The position numbers and the translations under genes were made by a program. The notes under the pieces were generated by a model that did no database searches, was not told the DNA's origin, and was given only the letters and a program-made list of their open reading frames with translations. Positions 28,465 to 37,628 of a stretch of DNA of 64,000 nt are shown piece after piece; position 1 is the first letter of the stretch, and every line of letters starts with the position of its first letter. Source of the stretch: Solirubrobacter pauli (lineage in GTDB: Bacteria; Actinomycetota; Thermoleophilia; Solirubrobacterales; Solirubrobacteraceae); NCBI RefSeq assembly GCF_003633755.1, contig NZ_RBIL01000001.1:2651426-2715425 (forward strand), in the 5' to 3' direction.

Positions 28465-28974
28465 ATGCGAATCCTCCCCACCTCGGTCATCGCCGGCGCC
28501 GCCTGCCTCGCCCTGGCCGGCGCCGCTCAGGCCCAGACCTCGCCGCCCACGATCCAGCCGCCCGCGGGCAACGTGCCGTACGACGCGACCTTCGCCGTCG
28601 GCGTGCAGATCTACCGGTGCGACGGGAACGCGTGGACGTTCGTCGCCCCGCGTGCGACGCTCCACAACCTCGTCGGCAAGCAGGTGGGCGAGCACTTCGC
28701 GGGGCCCACGTGGCGGTGGCGGGACGGCAGCTCGGTCGTCGGGACGAAGGCCGGCGAGGCGCCGAGCCCGACCGGCGCGATCCCGCACCTGCTCCTGCGC
28801 GCCACGCCCACGGCGCCCGGGCACCTCTTCAAGACGACCTACATCCAGCGGCTCGCGACCACCGGCGGCACCGCCGCGGCGGCCGGCACGTGCACGCCGG
28901 AGCGGGCGGGCGAGGTCACGGAGGTCCGCTACACGGCGGCCTACGTGTTCTGGCGCCACCGCGGTCGCAAGTAA
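28465..28974 (+). CDS. secreted DUF3455 protein
   Basis: This 169-residue exported protein has a signal peptide ending GAAQAQ (about 1-24) and the DUF3455 pattern: GVQIYRCDGNAWTFVAPRAT, VGEHFAGPTWRWRDGS, then IPHLLLRAT and FKTTYIQRLATTGG, with a late Cys in GTCTPER that can pair with the Cys in YRCDG. Function of the family is unknown. It follows the shared upstream element at 28406. Confidence 0.87.
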   Translation: MRILPTSVIAGAACLALAGAAQAQTSPPTIQPPAGNVPYDATFAVGVQIYRCDGNAWTFVAPRATLHNLVGKQVGEHFAGPTWRWRDGSSVVGTKAGEAPSPTGAIPHLLLRATPTAPGHLFKTTYIQRLATTGGTAAAAGTCTPERAGEVTEVRYTAAYVFWRHRGRK

Positions 28975-28994
28975 TCGGTAGCGTCCCACAGGGT

Positions 28995-31900
28995 TTGAAG
29001 GGTCTGATCGCGTGCATGCTGTCGCTGCTGGTGCTGTGCGGGCCCGCCGAGGCGAAGGTCCGCGTGGGCACGGGCGGCAACGTGCACGCGGTCGCGGCGC
29101 CTGACGGGACGGCGCACGTCGTCTGGCAGAGCGGCACGACGGTCAGCTACTGCCGCGTCGCACCCGGGACCGAGGCCTGCGCCGCCTCGTCCTCGTGGAG
29201 CGCGGCCGGGGCGCTCGGAAGCGACGTCGACGTCGTCCGGGCGCCGAGCACCGGCATCGTGCACGTCGTCGTCTCCGTGTGGACCGCCGGGGGCCAGTTC
29301 CCCAGCGGCGGGCTGTGGTCGATCGCGTCGACCCAGCCCGACGCCGCCGGCAACACCTGGGCGGCCCCGAAGCGGATCACGCAGTACAGCAACAACCTGA
29401 CCCGGGTCGGCAACACCCACCAGGGCACGATCTACGGCCCGGGAGCGTTCGAGATCGGCTGGCTGTCGCAGGTCGGCGTGGACCCCGACGGCACGCGCCT
29501 CACGTTCGGCACCACGAACTCGGGCGGGATCTCCGAGGGCGCGGTCGGCACGGCGCTCCCGGGCGCGTACGAGGCCGACGTCGGGCTCGCGGCCGGCAGC
29601 GCCCCGTTGGTCGTCTCGCGCGCCACCGACGACGGCGTCACGCGGTACCGCTCGTGGGGCGGGACCGGCAACGTGCGGGACGTCGCGACGTGGCGTCCGG
29701 CGAAGACGCTCGGCGACATCGGCAAGGTCGCCGATCTCGGCTTCAACGGCGTCGCGGCACCGGTGCTCGGCAGCATCGCCCAGGTCGGCGGCACGGACTG
29801 GCGGCTCACGCTGCGCCGGTACGACCACGCGAGCGATGCCTTCGGCGCGCCGATCACGGTCAACGAGGACGACGACGCCAACGACGTCTGGCTGACCATG
29901 GACAGCGCGTCGAACGTGCACGCGCTGTGGCGGTCGGGCAACCCGCGCTACCGCGGATCGAGCACCGGGCTGGTCTACAGCGCCTCCACCACCGGCGACG
30001 TCTGGCCCAAGTACGGGATCCTGCTCGACCAGGACACGTCGAACGCACCGCCCGCGCTCGCCGCCGGGTCCTCCGGCGTGGGCGTCGCGGTGTGGACGCG
30101 CGACGCGGGCAACGGCTCGGTCGACGACGACGAGGTGTGGGTCGGCGCGGTCGGCGGGCCGGGCGCGAGCTTCCCGGTCGACCCGCCGCCGCCGAACGAC
30201 CCGCCGCCACCGCCGCCGGTCGACCCTGCGTGCGTCAAGCAGCCCACGCTCGGCGTGGCGAAGCTGCTGGCCACTGGCTGCTTCAAGAAGACGACGAGCA
30301 CGAAGCTCACGACGGGGCAGCCGTTCCTCCTGAACGGGGTGACCGTCGACCCGGGCGGCAAGACCGTCACGGTCGACACGGCCAAGCGCACGCTCGAGGT
30401 CGCGAGCGCGTCGTTGGCGATGGGCGTCATCAAGCTCGGCAAGAGCAAGCTCGACTTCACGTTCCCGGCCACCGGCACGTGGACGCGGCCGGGCGGCGCG
30501 ATCTCGCTCGACGCGCCCGGCTTCGGCGGCGAGCTCCTCGGCTTGAAGATCACGGGCGACGCGACGCTCGTGCTCAGCGCCGACGGCAGGTCCGTCCTGA
30601 CGGGCTTCCTGCGCCTGCCGAAGCCGTTCGACGGGATCACCGCGCAGCTGGCCTTCAAGGCCGACAACTTCAGCGGCCTCCAGCTCGAAGGGCTCAAGTC
30701 GCACATCGACGACCTGGGCCTCGGGTTCCACGACCTCGACCTGCAGTACACGTCCGACCCGCCGACGTGGACGGGCAAGCTCAAGTTCCAGCCGTCCGTG
30801 CTCGGGGGTGGCGGGACCGACTTCGAGGGCGAGATCACGCTCGTCAACGGGTCGCTGAAGCGCCTCGCGATCGCCGCCACGTTCGCCGCGCCCGGGCGCG
30901 AGCTCTACCCGCCGCTCGTGTACCTGCGCTACGCGGGGCTCGAGCTGGAGGTCGACCCGGCGCTGCTGATCACCGGCAAGGTGGTCGTGGCCGGCGGTGC
31001 GTCGCCGACGGACACGCCGCTCGTCAGCGTCGGCCGCCCGTACGACGACTTCGGGACGCTGAAGCTGCGCCTGAGCTCGCCGTTCTCACTGCGCGCCGAC
31101 GGCCCGGTGTACGTGCTCGGCTCCAAGCTCGGCAGCGGCTACTTCCAGTACACGTACCCCGGCTCGGTCGCGTTCGGCGCGGAGGCCAAGGTCGGCTCCT
31201 GCGACGGTGGCATCGCCGGCATGGAAGCGTCCGTCAACGGGTTCGTCGAGGTCTCCGGCGGCTTCAAGTTCAACGCCAAGGGTCAGGGCCGCGCGTGTCT
31301 GGGTCCGGCGTCGGCGGGCGCCACGGCGGTGCTGTCGTCGAAGGGCATCGCCGCCTGCGCGGACTTCAGCTTCCCGCCGATCAGCGCGGGCGCCGGCCTC
31401 TTCTGGGGCGACCTGGTGCCCGACCTGATGCCGGTGCTGTGCGACACCGAGCCGTATGCGGTCGCGCAATCGGCGCAGGCCGGCGGGCCGATCAACGTCC
31501 GCGCCGGGCTCAAGCAGCTCAACGTGATGGTCTCGGGTGACGTCGGCGTGCCGGTCGTGACGCTCGTCGGCCCGAACGGCGCGCGCTACGCGGGCGTCGC
31601 CGAGGGCGTGGTGACGTCGGCCACCGGCGCCTCGGTCGGCGAGCCCCGGCTCAAGCGCCAGACGTTCATGATCGCCAGGCCGCCCGCGGGCGCATGGACG
31701 CTGGAGCCGGCGCCGGGCTCACCCGGCGTGACCCGGGTGCAAGTGGCCCGCGACGCGCCGCCGCTGAAGCTCACGGGTCGCGTCAAGCGGGGCGAGCTGC
31801 GGTGGCGGCAGTCCGGCGGCAGCGGCCAGAAGGTGACGTTCTACGAGCAGGGCGACGGCGTCCTCCGGCAGCTCGGCGTCGCGCGCGGGAAGGCGGGCAC

Positions 31901-32312
31901 GCTGCGCTGGAAGCCGAAGGTCGTCCGGGGTGGCAAGCGCACCGTCGTCGCCGTCGGTGACAAGGACGGCCTCGCCTCCGACAGCTTCACGCTCGGCACG
32001 TTCACCGTGCCGAAGCCGCCCAAGCCGGGCGTGGCGCGTCGCCTGAAGGCGACGCACCGCTCCGGCGCGCTGCTGCTGGCCTGGACGCCGGCCCGGTACG
32101 CGGCCCGCCAGGAGGTCCGCGTCCAGCTCTCCAACGGCATCGGCAAGGTGTTCCGCGTGTCCGCGCGGACGAAGCGGCTGAAGGTCCCGAAGGTGGCCGC
32201 GGACGTGACCGGGCGCGTGGCGGTCGTGGGCATCCGCGCCGACGGCGTGACGGGCAAGACGGCCCGCGTAAGCGTCAAGCCGGCGCCCGCCAAGCAGCGC
32301 AAGCGACGCTGA
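28995..32312 (+). CDS. large secreted multi-domain beta protein, 1105 residues
   Basis: I do not recognise this protein. A TTG at 28995 gives a proper signal peptide (MKGLIACMLSLLVLCGPAEA); ATG 29016 leaves it too short. Residues about 22-390 show sialidase/propeller-like repeats (VHAVAAPDGTAHVVWQSGTT, VHALWRSGNPRYRG). Then a Pro linker (about 398-412, PPPNDPPPPPPVDP) and a long beta-rich region (about 415-860) that recalls proteins with elongated beta scaffolds. The C-terminus (about 1010-1105) is fibronectin-III-like with a very basic tail ending KQRKRR. A surface or adhesin-like role is inference. Cys are few. Confidence 0.8.
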   Translation: MKGLIACMLSLLVLCGPAEAKVRVGTGGNVHAVAAPDGTAHVVWQSGTTVSYCRVAPGTEACAASSSWSAAGALGSDVDVVRAPSTGIVHVVVSVWTAGGQFPSGGLWSIASTQPDAAGNTWAAPKRITQYSNNLTRVGNTHQGTIYGPGAFEIGWLSQVGVDPDGTRLTFGTTNSGGISEGAVGTALPGAYEADVGLAAGSAPLVVSRATDDGVTRYRSWGGTGNVRDVATWRPAKTLGDIGKVADLGFNGVAAPVLGSIAQVGGTDWRLTLRRYDHASDAFGAPITVNEDDDANDVWLTMDSASNVHALWRSGNPRYRGSSTGLVYSASTTGDVWPKYGILLDQDTSNAPPALAAGSSGVGVAVWTRDAGNGSVDDDEVWVGAVGGPGASFPVDPPPPNDPPPPPPVDPACVKQPTLGVAKLLATGCFKKTTSTKLTTGQPFLLNGVTVDPGGKTVTVDTAKRTLEVASASLAMGVIKLGKSKLDFTFPATGTWTRPGGAISLDAPGFGGELLGLKITGDATLVLSADGRSVLTGFLRLPKPFDGITAQLAFKADNFSGLQLEGLKSHIDDLGLGFHDLDLQYTSDPPTWTGKLKFQPSVLGGGGTDFEGEITLVNGSLKRLAIAATFAAPGRELYPPLVYLRYAGLELEVDPALLITGKVVVAGGASPTDTPLVSVGRPYDDFGTLKLRLSSPFSLRADGPVYVLGSKLGSGYFQYTYPGSVAFGAEAKVGSCDGGIAGMEASVNGFVEVSGGFKFNAKGQGRACLGPASAGATAVLSSKGIAACADFSFPPISAGAGLFWGDLVPDLMPVLCDTEPYAVAQSAQAGGPINVRAGLKQLNVMVSGDVGVPVVTLVGPNGARYAGVAEGVVTSATGASVGEPRLKRQTFMIARPPAGAWTLEPAPGSPGVTRVQVARDAPPLKLTGRVKRGELRWRQSGGSGQKVTFYEQGDGVLRQLGVARGKAGTLRWKPKVVRGGKRTVVAVGDKDGLASDSFTLGTFTVPKPPKPGVARRLKATHRSGALLLAWTPARYAARQEVRVQLSNGIGKVFRVSARTKRLKVPKVAADVTGRVAVVGIRADGVTGKTARVSVKPAPAKQRKRR

Positions 32313-32348
32313 CGCCCGTCCGACGCGTCTGCTTACCTGCCGCGTCCG

Positions 32349-33488
32349 ATGTCTGTCGACAAGCTTCAAGAGGCCGAGGAACACGTCGCGCAGATGCGCG
32401 AGGAGGCGCAGCGGACCGAGCGCGAGGCGCGCCGGGAAGAGCTGCGCCGTCCGCCGCTCGGCGACACCGCGGGCAAGCCGCACAAGGGGATCACCGCGCC
32501 GCTGTCGCAGGTCCGGGCGATGGCCAACATGCGCACCGGCGCGCTCGAGGACATCCACGAGCTGGCGGTGTCGATCCGGGAGACCGGGCTGCTGCACCCG
32601 CCGCTCGTGCGCGAGACCGGCGAGGAGAGCCACCCGTACGAGCTGCTCGCGGGGCAGCGCCGGTTCGCGGCCATGAAGCTGCTCGACGAGGCGGAGGAGC
32701 CGCGCGAGGACTGGCGCTTCACGCTCGTGGACGGCATCTCCACGCGCGAGGCGCTGACGATGCAGTTCGCGGAGAACTTCCATCAGAGCAAGCCCGAGCC
32801 GGTGCAGTTCGCGCGCGCCGTGCGGCTGATCATGAAGGAGGACCCGTCGCTGACGGCCGCAGAGGTGTCGCGGATCGTCGGCGCGCCGGTCGACTGGACG
32901 CGCAAGTCACTCAAGCTGCTGGACCTGCCGGAGTCGATCCTGGCGAGCGTCGAGCGCGGTGACCTGTCGTTCACCACCGCCGACTTCGTCCGCCGGCAGG
33001 TCGCGCGCGGCGCGGTGACCGAGGAGAAGGCCGAGGAGCTCGTCTCCGACCACGCCGCCGGTGAGATCAACACGACCGAGCTGAAGTTCGGCGCCGGCTA
33101 CGTCCCGCCGCCGCCGGACAACTACGCCGAGATCTCCGACCGGCTGGACGCCGCCCGCCGCGAGGCCGCCAAGCCGCAGCCGCGCGAGGAGCGCGACGAG
33201 GACTGGTCGGACGAGGACTCCGGGAGCGAACGCTCCGAGCCCGCGGTCGCGACGCCGGTCTCGGTGCGCATCAACGACGAGCCGATCGGCCGCGGCGGCC
33301 CCACCGACGCCGAGCTGGACGCGTTCGTCCTCGGCGCGTTCCTCCACCACTCGGCCGCGCCGCGCACGAAGAAGCTGCTGCGGATCACGGGCGAGGCCGA
33401 CGCGCACGAGTACGCGCGCTCGCTGCGCCCACACGAGCGGCTGCCCGCGCTGCGGTCGTTCGCCCGCGAGGCGATCGACGCGATCTAG
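32349..33488 (+). CDS. orphan ParB/Spo0J-like protein
   Basis: This 379-residue protein has a coiled, charged N-terminus (1-40), a ParB N-terminal CTPase-like domain (about 48-150) with LLAGQRRFAAMKLL (97-111; canonical form is GERRxRA) and QFAENFHQ (139-146; canonical ENLQR), and an HTH (about 164-195; TAAEVSRIVGAPVDWTRKSL). The C-terminal 150 residues are acidic and variable. No parA or parS repeat is next to it, and motif deviations argue against the main chromosomal ParB. Its stop overlaps the LysR stop tail to tail in CTAG. Confidence 0.85.
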   Translation: MSVDKLQEAEEHVAQMREEAQRTEREARREELRRPPLGDTAGKPHKGITAPLSQVRAMANMRTGALEDIHELAVSIRETGLLHPPLVRETGEESHPYELLAGQRRFAAMKLLDEAEEPREDWRFTLVDGISTREALTMQFAENFHQSKPEPVQFARAVRLIMKEDPSLTAAEVSRIVGAPVDWTRKSLKLLDLPESILASVERGDLSFTTADFVRRQVARGAVTEEKAEELVSDHAAGEINTTELKFGAGYVPPPPDNYAEISDRLDAARREAAKPQPREERDEDWSDEDSGSERSEPAVATPVSVRINDEPIGRGGPTDAELDAFVLGAFLHHSAAPRTKKLLRITGEADAHEYARSLRPHERLPALRSFAREAIDAI

Positions 33489-34372
33489 TCGATTTCTCGG
33501 AGTGCGTCGACCAACGCCTGGACCGCCGCGCTGCGGTCCGGGCGGGTGACCGCGAGGACCTCGCGCCGGAACGGGCGCGGGTCCTCGACCGGGACGGCGC
33601 GCACGCCCGGCGGCAGCGCGTCGGCCAGCAGCTGCGGGATGACCGCGACGCCGAGGCCCGCGGCCACGAGGCCCAGGCGGGCGGGCCAGTCGCGGACGGC
33701 GTGGACGACCGTCGCCTCGCTGTCGAGCGTCGGCCACGGGCCGAACTGCGGGCCGCCCTCGTCGGCGACGCCGACGATCCAGCTCTGGCCGTGCAGGTCG
33801 GCGACGTTGACCCACGAGCGGCCGGCCAGCGGGTGCGTCTCGCCCACGACCAGTAGCGCGCCGCCGCGGAACACGAGGTCGGGCACGAGGCCGTCGAGGT
33901 CGTAGTCGAGCCCGGCGCCGACCGCGATCACCGCGACGTCGACGCGACCGGCGCGCAGCCGCCGGAGCTGCGTGGCGCTGCCGCCTTCCCGCAGGCGGAC
34001 CGTGATCGCGGGGTGCTCGGCGCGCATCCGGGCCAGCGCGCGCGGGACGAGCGTGCTGAGCGCGGTGGGGAACGCGCCGAGCACGAGGCGGTCGACGAGG
34101 GTCTCTTCGAGCTGCGTGAGCGCGAGGGTGGCCGCGTCCACGCGGTCGAGGATGCCGTGGATGTGCGTGAGCAGCGCCCGGCCGCGGGCGGTGGGGGTGA
34201 CGCCGCGCGGCCGCCGCTCGAACAGCGCCGTCCCCGCCGCCTCCTCCATCAACGCCACCTGGCGGGAGATCGCCGACTGCGTGTAGCCGAGCGCCCGCGC
34301 GGCACCGGTCAGCGAGCCGCGGGCCGCGACCTCGCTGACGATGCGCATCCCGGTGAGGGTCAGCTCTGCCAT
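33485..34372 (-). CDS. LysR-family regulator
   Basis: This 295-residue protein has an N-terminal HTH (about 1-62; AARGSLTGAARALGYTQSAI, SRQVALMEEAAGTALFERRP) and a periplasmic-binding-like effector domain (about 88-290). Start ATG 34372 is chosen because the family HTH begins at once after it. It is divergent from the SDR gene across 70 bases that hold an inverted repeat and is the obvious regulator of it. Confidence 0.93.
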   Translation of the reverse strand: MAELTLTGMRIVSEVAARGSLTGAARALGYTQSAISRQVALMEEAAGTALFERRPRGVTPTARGRALLTHIHGILDRVDAATLALTQLEETLVDRLVLGAFPTALSTLVPRALARMRAEHPAITVRLREGGSATQLRRLRAGRVDVAVIAVGAGLDYDLDGLVPDLVFRGGALLVVGETHPLAGRSWVNVADLHGQSWIVGVADEGGPQFGPWPTLDSEATVVHAVRDWPARLGLVAAGLGVAVIPQLLADALPPGVRAVPVEDPRPFRREVLAVTRPDRSAAVQALVDALREID

Positions 34373-34388
34373 GCGCAGATGCGATGGC

Positions 34389-34408
34389 AGCGATGCGAGA
34401 TCATCGCT
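34389..34408. promoter_or_regulatory. LysR-type operator candidate
   Basis: AGCGATG (34389-34395) and CATCGCT (34402-34408) form a perfect 7-base inverted repeat with a 6-base spacer, 17 bases from the LysR start and 35 from the SDR start. Placement and symmetry suit a LysR box. Confidence 0.5.
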
Positions 34409-34442
34409 TGTTCGATAGCAGATTCGTCGTAGCTTCGAAGCC

Positions 34443-35255
34443 ATGACCAAGACATGGCTCATCACCGGTGCGGCCGCGGGACTCGGCCGCGAGTGGACGG
34501 AGGCGGCGCTGGAGCGCGGCGACCGCGTGGCGGCGACGGCGCGCGGGCGCCTCGAGCGCTTCGACGCGCTGGCCGAGCGGCACGGCGACCGGCTGCTGCG
34601 ACTCGAGCTGGACGTGACCGACCGCGCCCGCGCCTTCACGGCGGTCCGCGAGGCGGCCGACGCGCTCGGCTCGCTCGACGTCGTGATCAACAACGCCGGC
34701 TACGGGCACTTCGGCATGGTCGAGGAGCTGACCGAGGCCGAGATCCGCGCGCAGCTGGAGACGAACTTCCTCGGGACGTTGTGGGTGACCCAGGCGGCGC
34801 TGCCGATCATGCGCGCACAGCGCTCCGGCCACATCATCCAGAACACGAGCGAGGGCGGGATCGTGGCCTTCCCGGGCATCGGCGCCTATCACGCGTCCAA
34901 GTGGGCGGTCGAAGGGCTGACCGAGTCGCTCGCGCAGGAGGTCGGCGGCTTCGGCATCAAGGTCACGTCGGTCGAGCCGGGCCCGTACCGCACGGGGTTC
35001 GGCAGCACCGACGCCTCCAGCGCCCCGCTGCCCGCGTACGACCAGGTCCGCGCCGACGGCGCGCAGGACTGGGACTTCGGCGACCCGCGCGCGACCCGCG
35101 ACGCGATCCTGCGCGTCGTGGACGCGGACGAGCCGCCCCGGCGGATCTTCCTCGGCCGCTCGTCGCTGCCGCACGTCGAGCGCGTCTACGCGGAGCGCCT
35201 CGAGACCTGGCGGGCCTGGGAGCCGGTCTCGCTGGCCGCTATGGGTGCCGTTTGA
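34443..35255 (+). CDS. short-chain dehydrogenase/reductase
   Basis: This 270-residue classical SDR has the cofactor motif TGAAAGLG (8-15), NNAG (83-86) and the catalytic set S136 in QNTSEGG, Y149 and K153 in YHASK. An Arg at ATARGR after beta2 favours NADP(H). Substrate unknown. Its last 17 bases overlap the convergent DUF2000 gene. Confidence 0.93.
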   Translation: MTKTWLITGAAAGLGREWTEAALERGDRVAATARGRLERFDALAERHGDRLLRLELDVTDRARAFTAVREAADALGSLDVVINNAGYGHFGMVEELTEAEIRAQLETNFLGTLWVTQAALPIMRAQRSGHIIQNTSEGGIVAFPGIGAYHASKWAVEGLTESLAQEVGGFGIKVTSVEPGPYRTGFGSTDASSAPLPAYDQVRADGAQDWDFGDPRATRDAILRVVDADEPPRRIFLGRSSLPHVERVYAERLETWRAWEPVSLAAMGAV

Positions 35256-35661
35256 GGCCGCGCAGGATCTGGTCGGCCGGGCGGTGCGGCGCGCGGATGG
35301 CGAGGCCGACCAGGTCGAGGGCGTCCGTCGCGACGGCCTTGACCGCGGCGCGGTTCTCGTCGTCGTGGCCGGTCGAGAACAGCTCGTGCGTGTAGATCGC
35401 GAGCTCGGCCTCCCGCTCGAGTGCCCGCCGGTGCGCCTTCTTGAGGCCGTCGGCGCTCGCCTCGAAGACGAGCACGGGCTGGCGCAGCATCGGCAGGTAG
35501 TGGACGCCGTCCGCGTCCTCGTAGTGCGGCCCGACGGTGCCCTCGGGTCCGGTGGCGATGATGCCGCTCATCAGGAACGCGGTGACGTTGAGCCGCTGCC
35601 AGGTGGCGAGGTCGTCGCGGACGACGACGGCGATCTTGGTCGGAAAGTCGGTGACGCCCAT
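35239..35661 (-). CDS. DUF2000 family protein
   Basis: This 140-residue protein matches DUF2000 throughout: TKIAVVVRDDLATWQRLNVT, GPHYEDADGVHYLPMLRQPV, then REAELAIYTHELFSTGHD and DLVGLAIRAP. The family has a peptidyl-tRNA hydrolase 2-like fold with no proven function. It follows an AraC gene on the same strand after 58 bases, a pairing seen in other genomes. Confidence 0.88.
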   Translation of the reverse strand: MGVTDFPTKIAVVVRDDLATWQRLNVTAFLMSGIIATGPEGTVGPHYEDADGVHYLPMLRQPVLVFEASADGLKKAHRRALEREAELAIYTHELFSTGHDDENRAAVKAVATDALDLVGLAIRAPHRPADQILRGLKRHP

Positions 35662-35719
35662 GTGCCTCCGCAGGATCGCGCGCCGCGGCTCGTCCGTCTT
35701 GAACGATCTTGCGCCCGCT

Positions 35720-36520
35720 TCAGCCCGCGGCGTAGCGCGCGGGCGTGATCCCGACGTGGCGGCGGAACGTGCGCGTCAGGTGCGCCTGGTCGGCGAAGCC
35801 GCACCGCAGCGCCACCTCGGCCGGCGCGTGTCCGGCGCCGAGCAGCGCCCGCGCGCGGTTCACGCGCAGGTCGACCTGGAAGGCGTGCGGCGGCAGCCCG
35901 ACCTGCGCGCTGAACCGGCGGACCAGCTCGAAGCGGCTCAGGCCCGCGACCGCCGACAGCTCGGCGAGCGCCACGGGCTGGTCCCAGCGCTCCCGGATGT
36001 GCGCGATCGCCCGGCGGACCGCGGCGTGCTCGACGCGGTCGCGCGGCGCGTCCGGCCCCGGCCGCAGGTGCGGCTTGAGCGTCTCCACCGCGCGCAGCAC
36101 GGCCTCGTCGCGGGCGAGCCCGGCGGGCTCGCGCGCCAGCGCGTCATGCGCGGCGAGCATCGCGCCGCGCAACGCCGGGTCGGAGAACACGACCCAGCGG
36201 GCGGCGCGCGGGGCGGCGGTGTCGCGCTCGTCCCACGTCGACAGCAGCTCGGGCTCGAGGTAGAGGACCTTGTACGCCCACCCCTCGGGAACGGCCGGCA
36301 CGCCGGTGTGCACCGCCTCGGGCTCGAGCACGAAGCACTCCCCGTCGTTCGCGCGCTCCTGCCGGGCGTCCACCTGGAACGCCGCCGCGCCGCGCTCCAT
36401 CACCGCGATCGTCCACGTGGGATGGCTGTGCGGCCGGTACGCGTGGCGCTCGAAGTTGGCGTGCAGCGCCTCGACGCCGCTCAGCCCTTCGGGCCGGAAC
36501 CACTTGACCGCTTCCGCCAC
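35720..36520 (-). CDS. AraC-family regulator
   Basis: This 266-residue protein has an N-terminal cupin-type sensor (about 10-120; HAYRPHSHPTWTIAVMERG) and two C-terminal HTH motifs (about 165-262; LAELSAVAGLSRFELVRRFS, EVALRCGFADQAHLTRTFRR, ending HVGITPARY). It probably regulates the downstream DUF2000 gene. Confidence 0.93.
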   Translation of the reverse strand: MAEAVKWFRPEGLSGVEALHANFERHAYRPHSHPTWTIAVMERGAAAFQVDARQERANDGECFVLEPEAVHTGVPAVPEGWAYKVLYLEPELLSTWDERDTAAPRAARWVVFSDPALRGAMLAAHDALAREPAGLARDEAVLRAVETLKPHLRPGPDAPRDRVEHAAVRRAIAHIRERWDQPVALAELSAVAGLSRFELVRRFSAQVGLPPHAFQVDLRVNRARALLGAGHAPAEVALRCGFADQAHLTRTFRRHVGITPARYAAG

Positions 36521-36553
36521 GCTCTCAAAGCTAGCGCCGGCCGGGACAGGGGA

Positions 36554-37177
36554 TCACCGCGGCTCGGCGGATGCGGGGAAGCCGTACCGGCCGATCGGCT
36601 CGACGCGATCGGCGATCCAGTGCTCGATCGTCCCGCCGCTCGCCCGCTCCCATCGGCGCAACGAGGCTTCGAGGCGCGCGCGGTTGCGCGCCGCCGCAGC
36701 CGGCCACACGACGAGCTCGGACACGTACCGCGGTGTGGGCGTGGCGGCGGGCACGCGCTCGGGCAGTCGCAGCGCGTCGGTGAACAGGTTCGGCCACAGC
36801 GTCAGCGTCACGGTCGGCACGTCGCGGGTGAACAGCAGCTCGGCACTCTCGGGGAGCGTCGCTTCGCGGGGCTCCTCGTCATCCGGCTGCCAGAACAGCG
36901 TGAGGTCCAGCGTCGCGTCGAAGCCGTATCCGTTCGCGGCGAACACCTCCAGCGCGTCCGGGCCGTCGGCCACCGACCACGCGCGCTCGTCGGCTTCCTC
37001 CCCCGGGTAGAGCTCGATCTTCGAGAAGCCGGCGTAGGGGAACGCGTCGAGGAAGGTCTCGACGATCTCGATGAGCGGCGCTCCGGTCGCCGCGCGCCCG
37101 TCGAGCTGCAGGTGCCACTCGCCGGTGGGCCGCCGATTCGCCATGGTCTCGACGAGCCCGTGCAGCACGGCGGGCAC
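36554..37177 (-). CDS. unknown protein, fourth gene of the toxin cluster
   Basis: This protein of about 207 residues has no recognised motif. It is acidic and Trp-rich (EWHLQLDGRAATGAPLIEIV, DLTLFWQPDDEEPR, ELVVWPAAAARNRARLEASL). GTG 37177 is taken as start; ATG 37144 is an alternative 11 codons in. It ends a same-strand chain 38303-36554 behind the giant toxin-like gene, so it may be an accessory or immunity protein (inference). Confidence 0.6.
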   Translation of the reverse strand: MPAVLHGLVETMANRRPTGEWHLQLDGRAATGAPLIEIVETFLDAFPYAGFSKIELYPGEEADERAWSVADGPDALEVFAANGYGFDATLDLTLFWQPDDEEPREATLPESAELLFTRDVPTVTLTLWPNLFTDALRLPERVPAATPTPRYVSELVVWPAAAARNRARLEASLRRWERASGGTIEHWIADRVEPIGRYGFPASAEPR

Positions 37178-37193
37178 CGCGCCGTCCCGCCGA

Positions 37194-37622
37194 CTACTCG
37201 GGCGGCGCTGCGCGCACATCCGTGACCAGCGGGTCACCGGCCTCGAGGTCCGGCCGGTACGCACCGCCGCTCATGTGGTGCGCGAGCGCTTCGAGCACGG
37301 GGATCGCGTCCTGGTAGCCGTCGAGGTTGCGGCCCTGGCGCTCGGTCAGCATCGCGCTCTGCGTGCCGACGTCGATGTGGCGGAAGTTCGAGCCGGGCGG
37401 GACCGGCTCCTGCGGCACGTCGGGGAAGTCGCTGTCGGCGAGCGCGGAGCGGATGCGCTCGATCGCGGCGGGATCGACCCGGCCGGTCCAGGCGCCGTCG
37501 CCCATGCGCCAGTGGTGCTCCAGCGTGGCGGCGCCGTCGGCCTCGATGGTCAGCTCGACGCGGCCGAACGGGTCGCTCGGGTTGTGCTCGTTCCCGGAGC
37601 TGTAGTGGATGCGATCGCTCAT
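37194..37622 (-). CDS. small acidic protein, immunity candidate
   Basis: This 142-residue soluble acidic protein has the pattern FGRVELTIEADGAATLEHHW, then DGAWTGRVDPAAIERIRSAL and DFPDVPQEPVPPGSNFRHI. A compact beta-sheet followed by a helix is likely. The look is that of immunity or inhibitor proteins of polymorphic toxin loci, but I cannot name a family. It starts 6 bases after the preceding gene. Confidence 0.65.
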   Translation of the reverse strand: MSDRIHYSSGNEHNPSDPFGRVELTIEADGAATLEHHWRMGDGAWTGRVDPAAIERIRSALADSDFPDVPQEPVPPGSNFRHIDVGTQSAMLTERQGRNLDGYQDAIPVLEALAHHMSGGAYRPDLEAGDPLVTDVRAAPPE

Positions 37623-37628
37623 CGACGG

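Noticed and set aside
28440-28994. N-terminal extension of the large secreted protein
   Set aside because: It covers the DUF3455 gene in another frame; the signal peptide starts at 28995.
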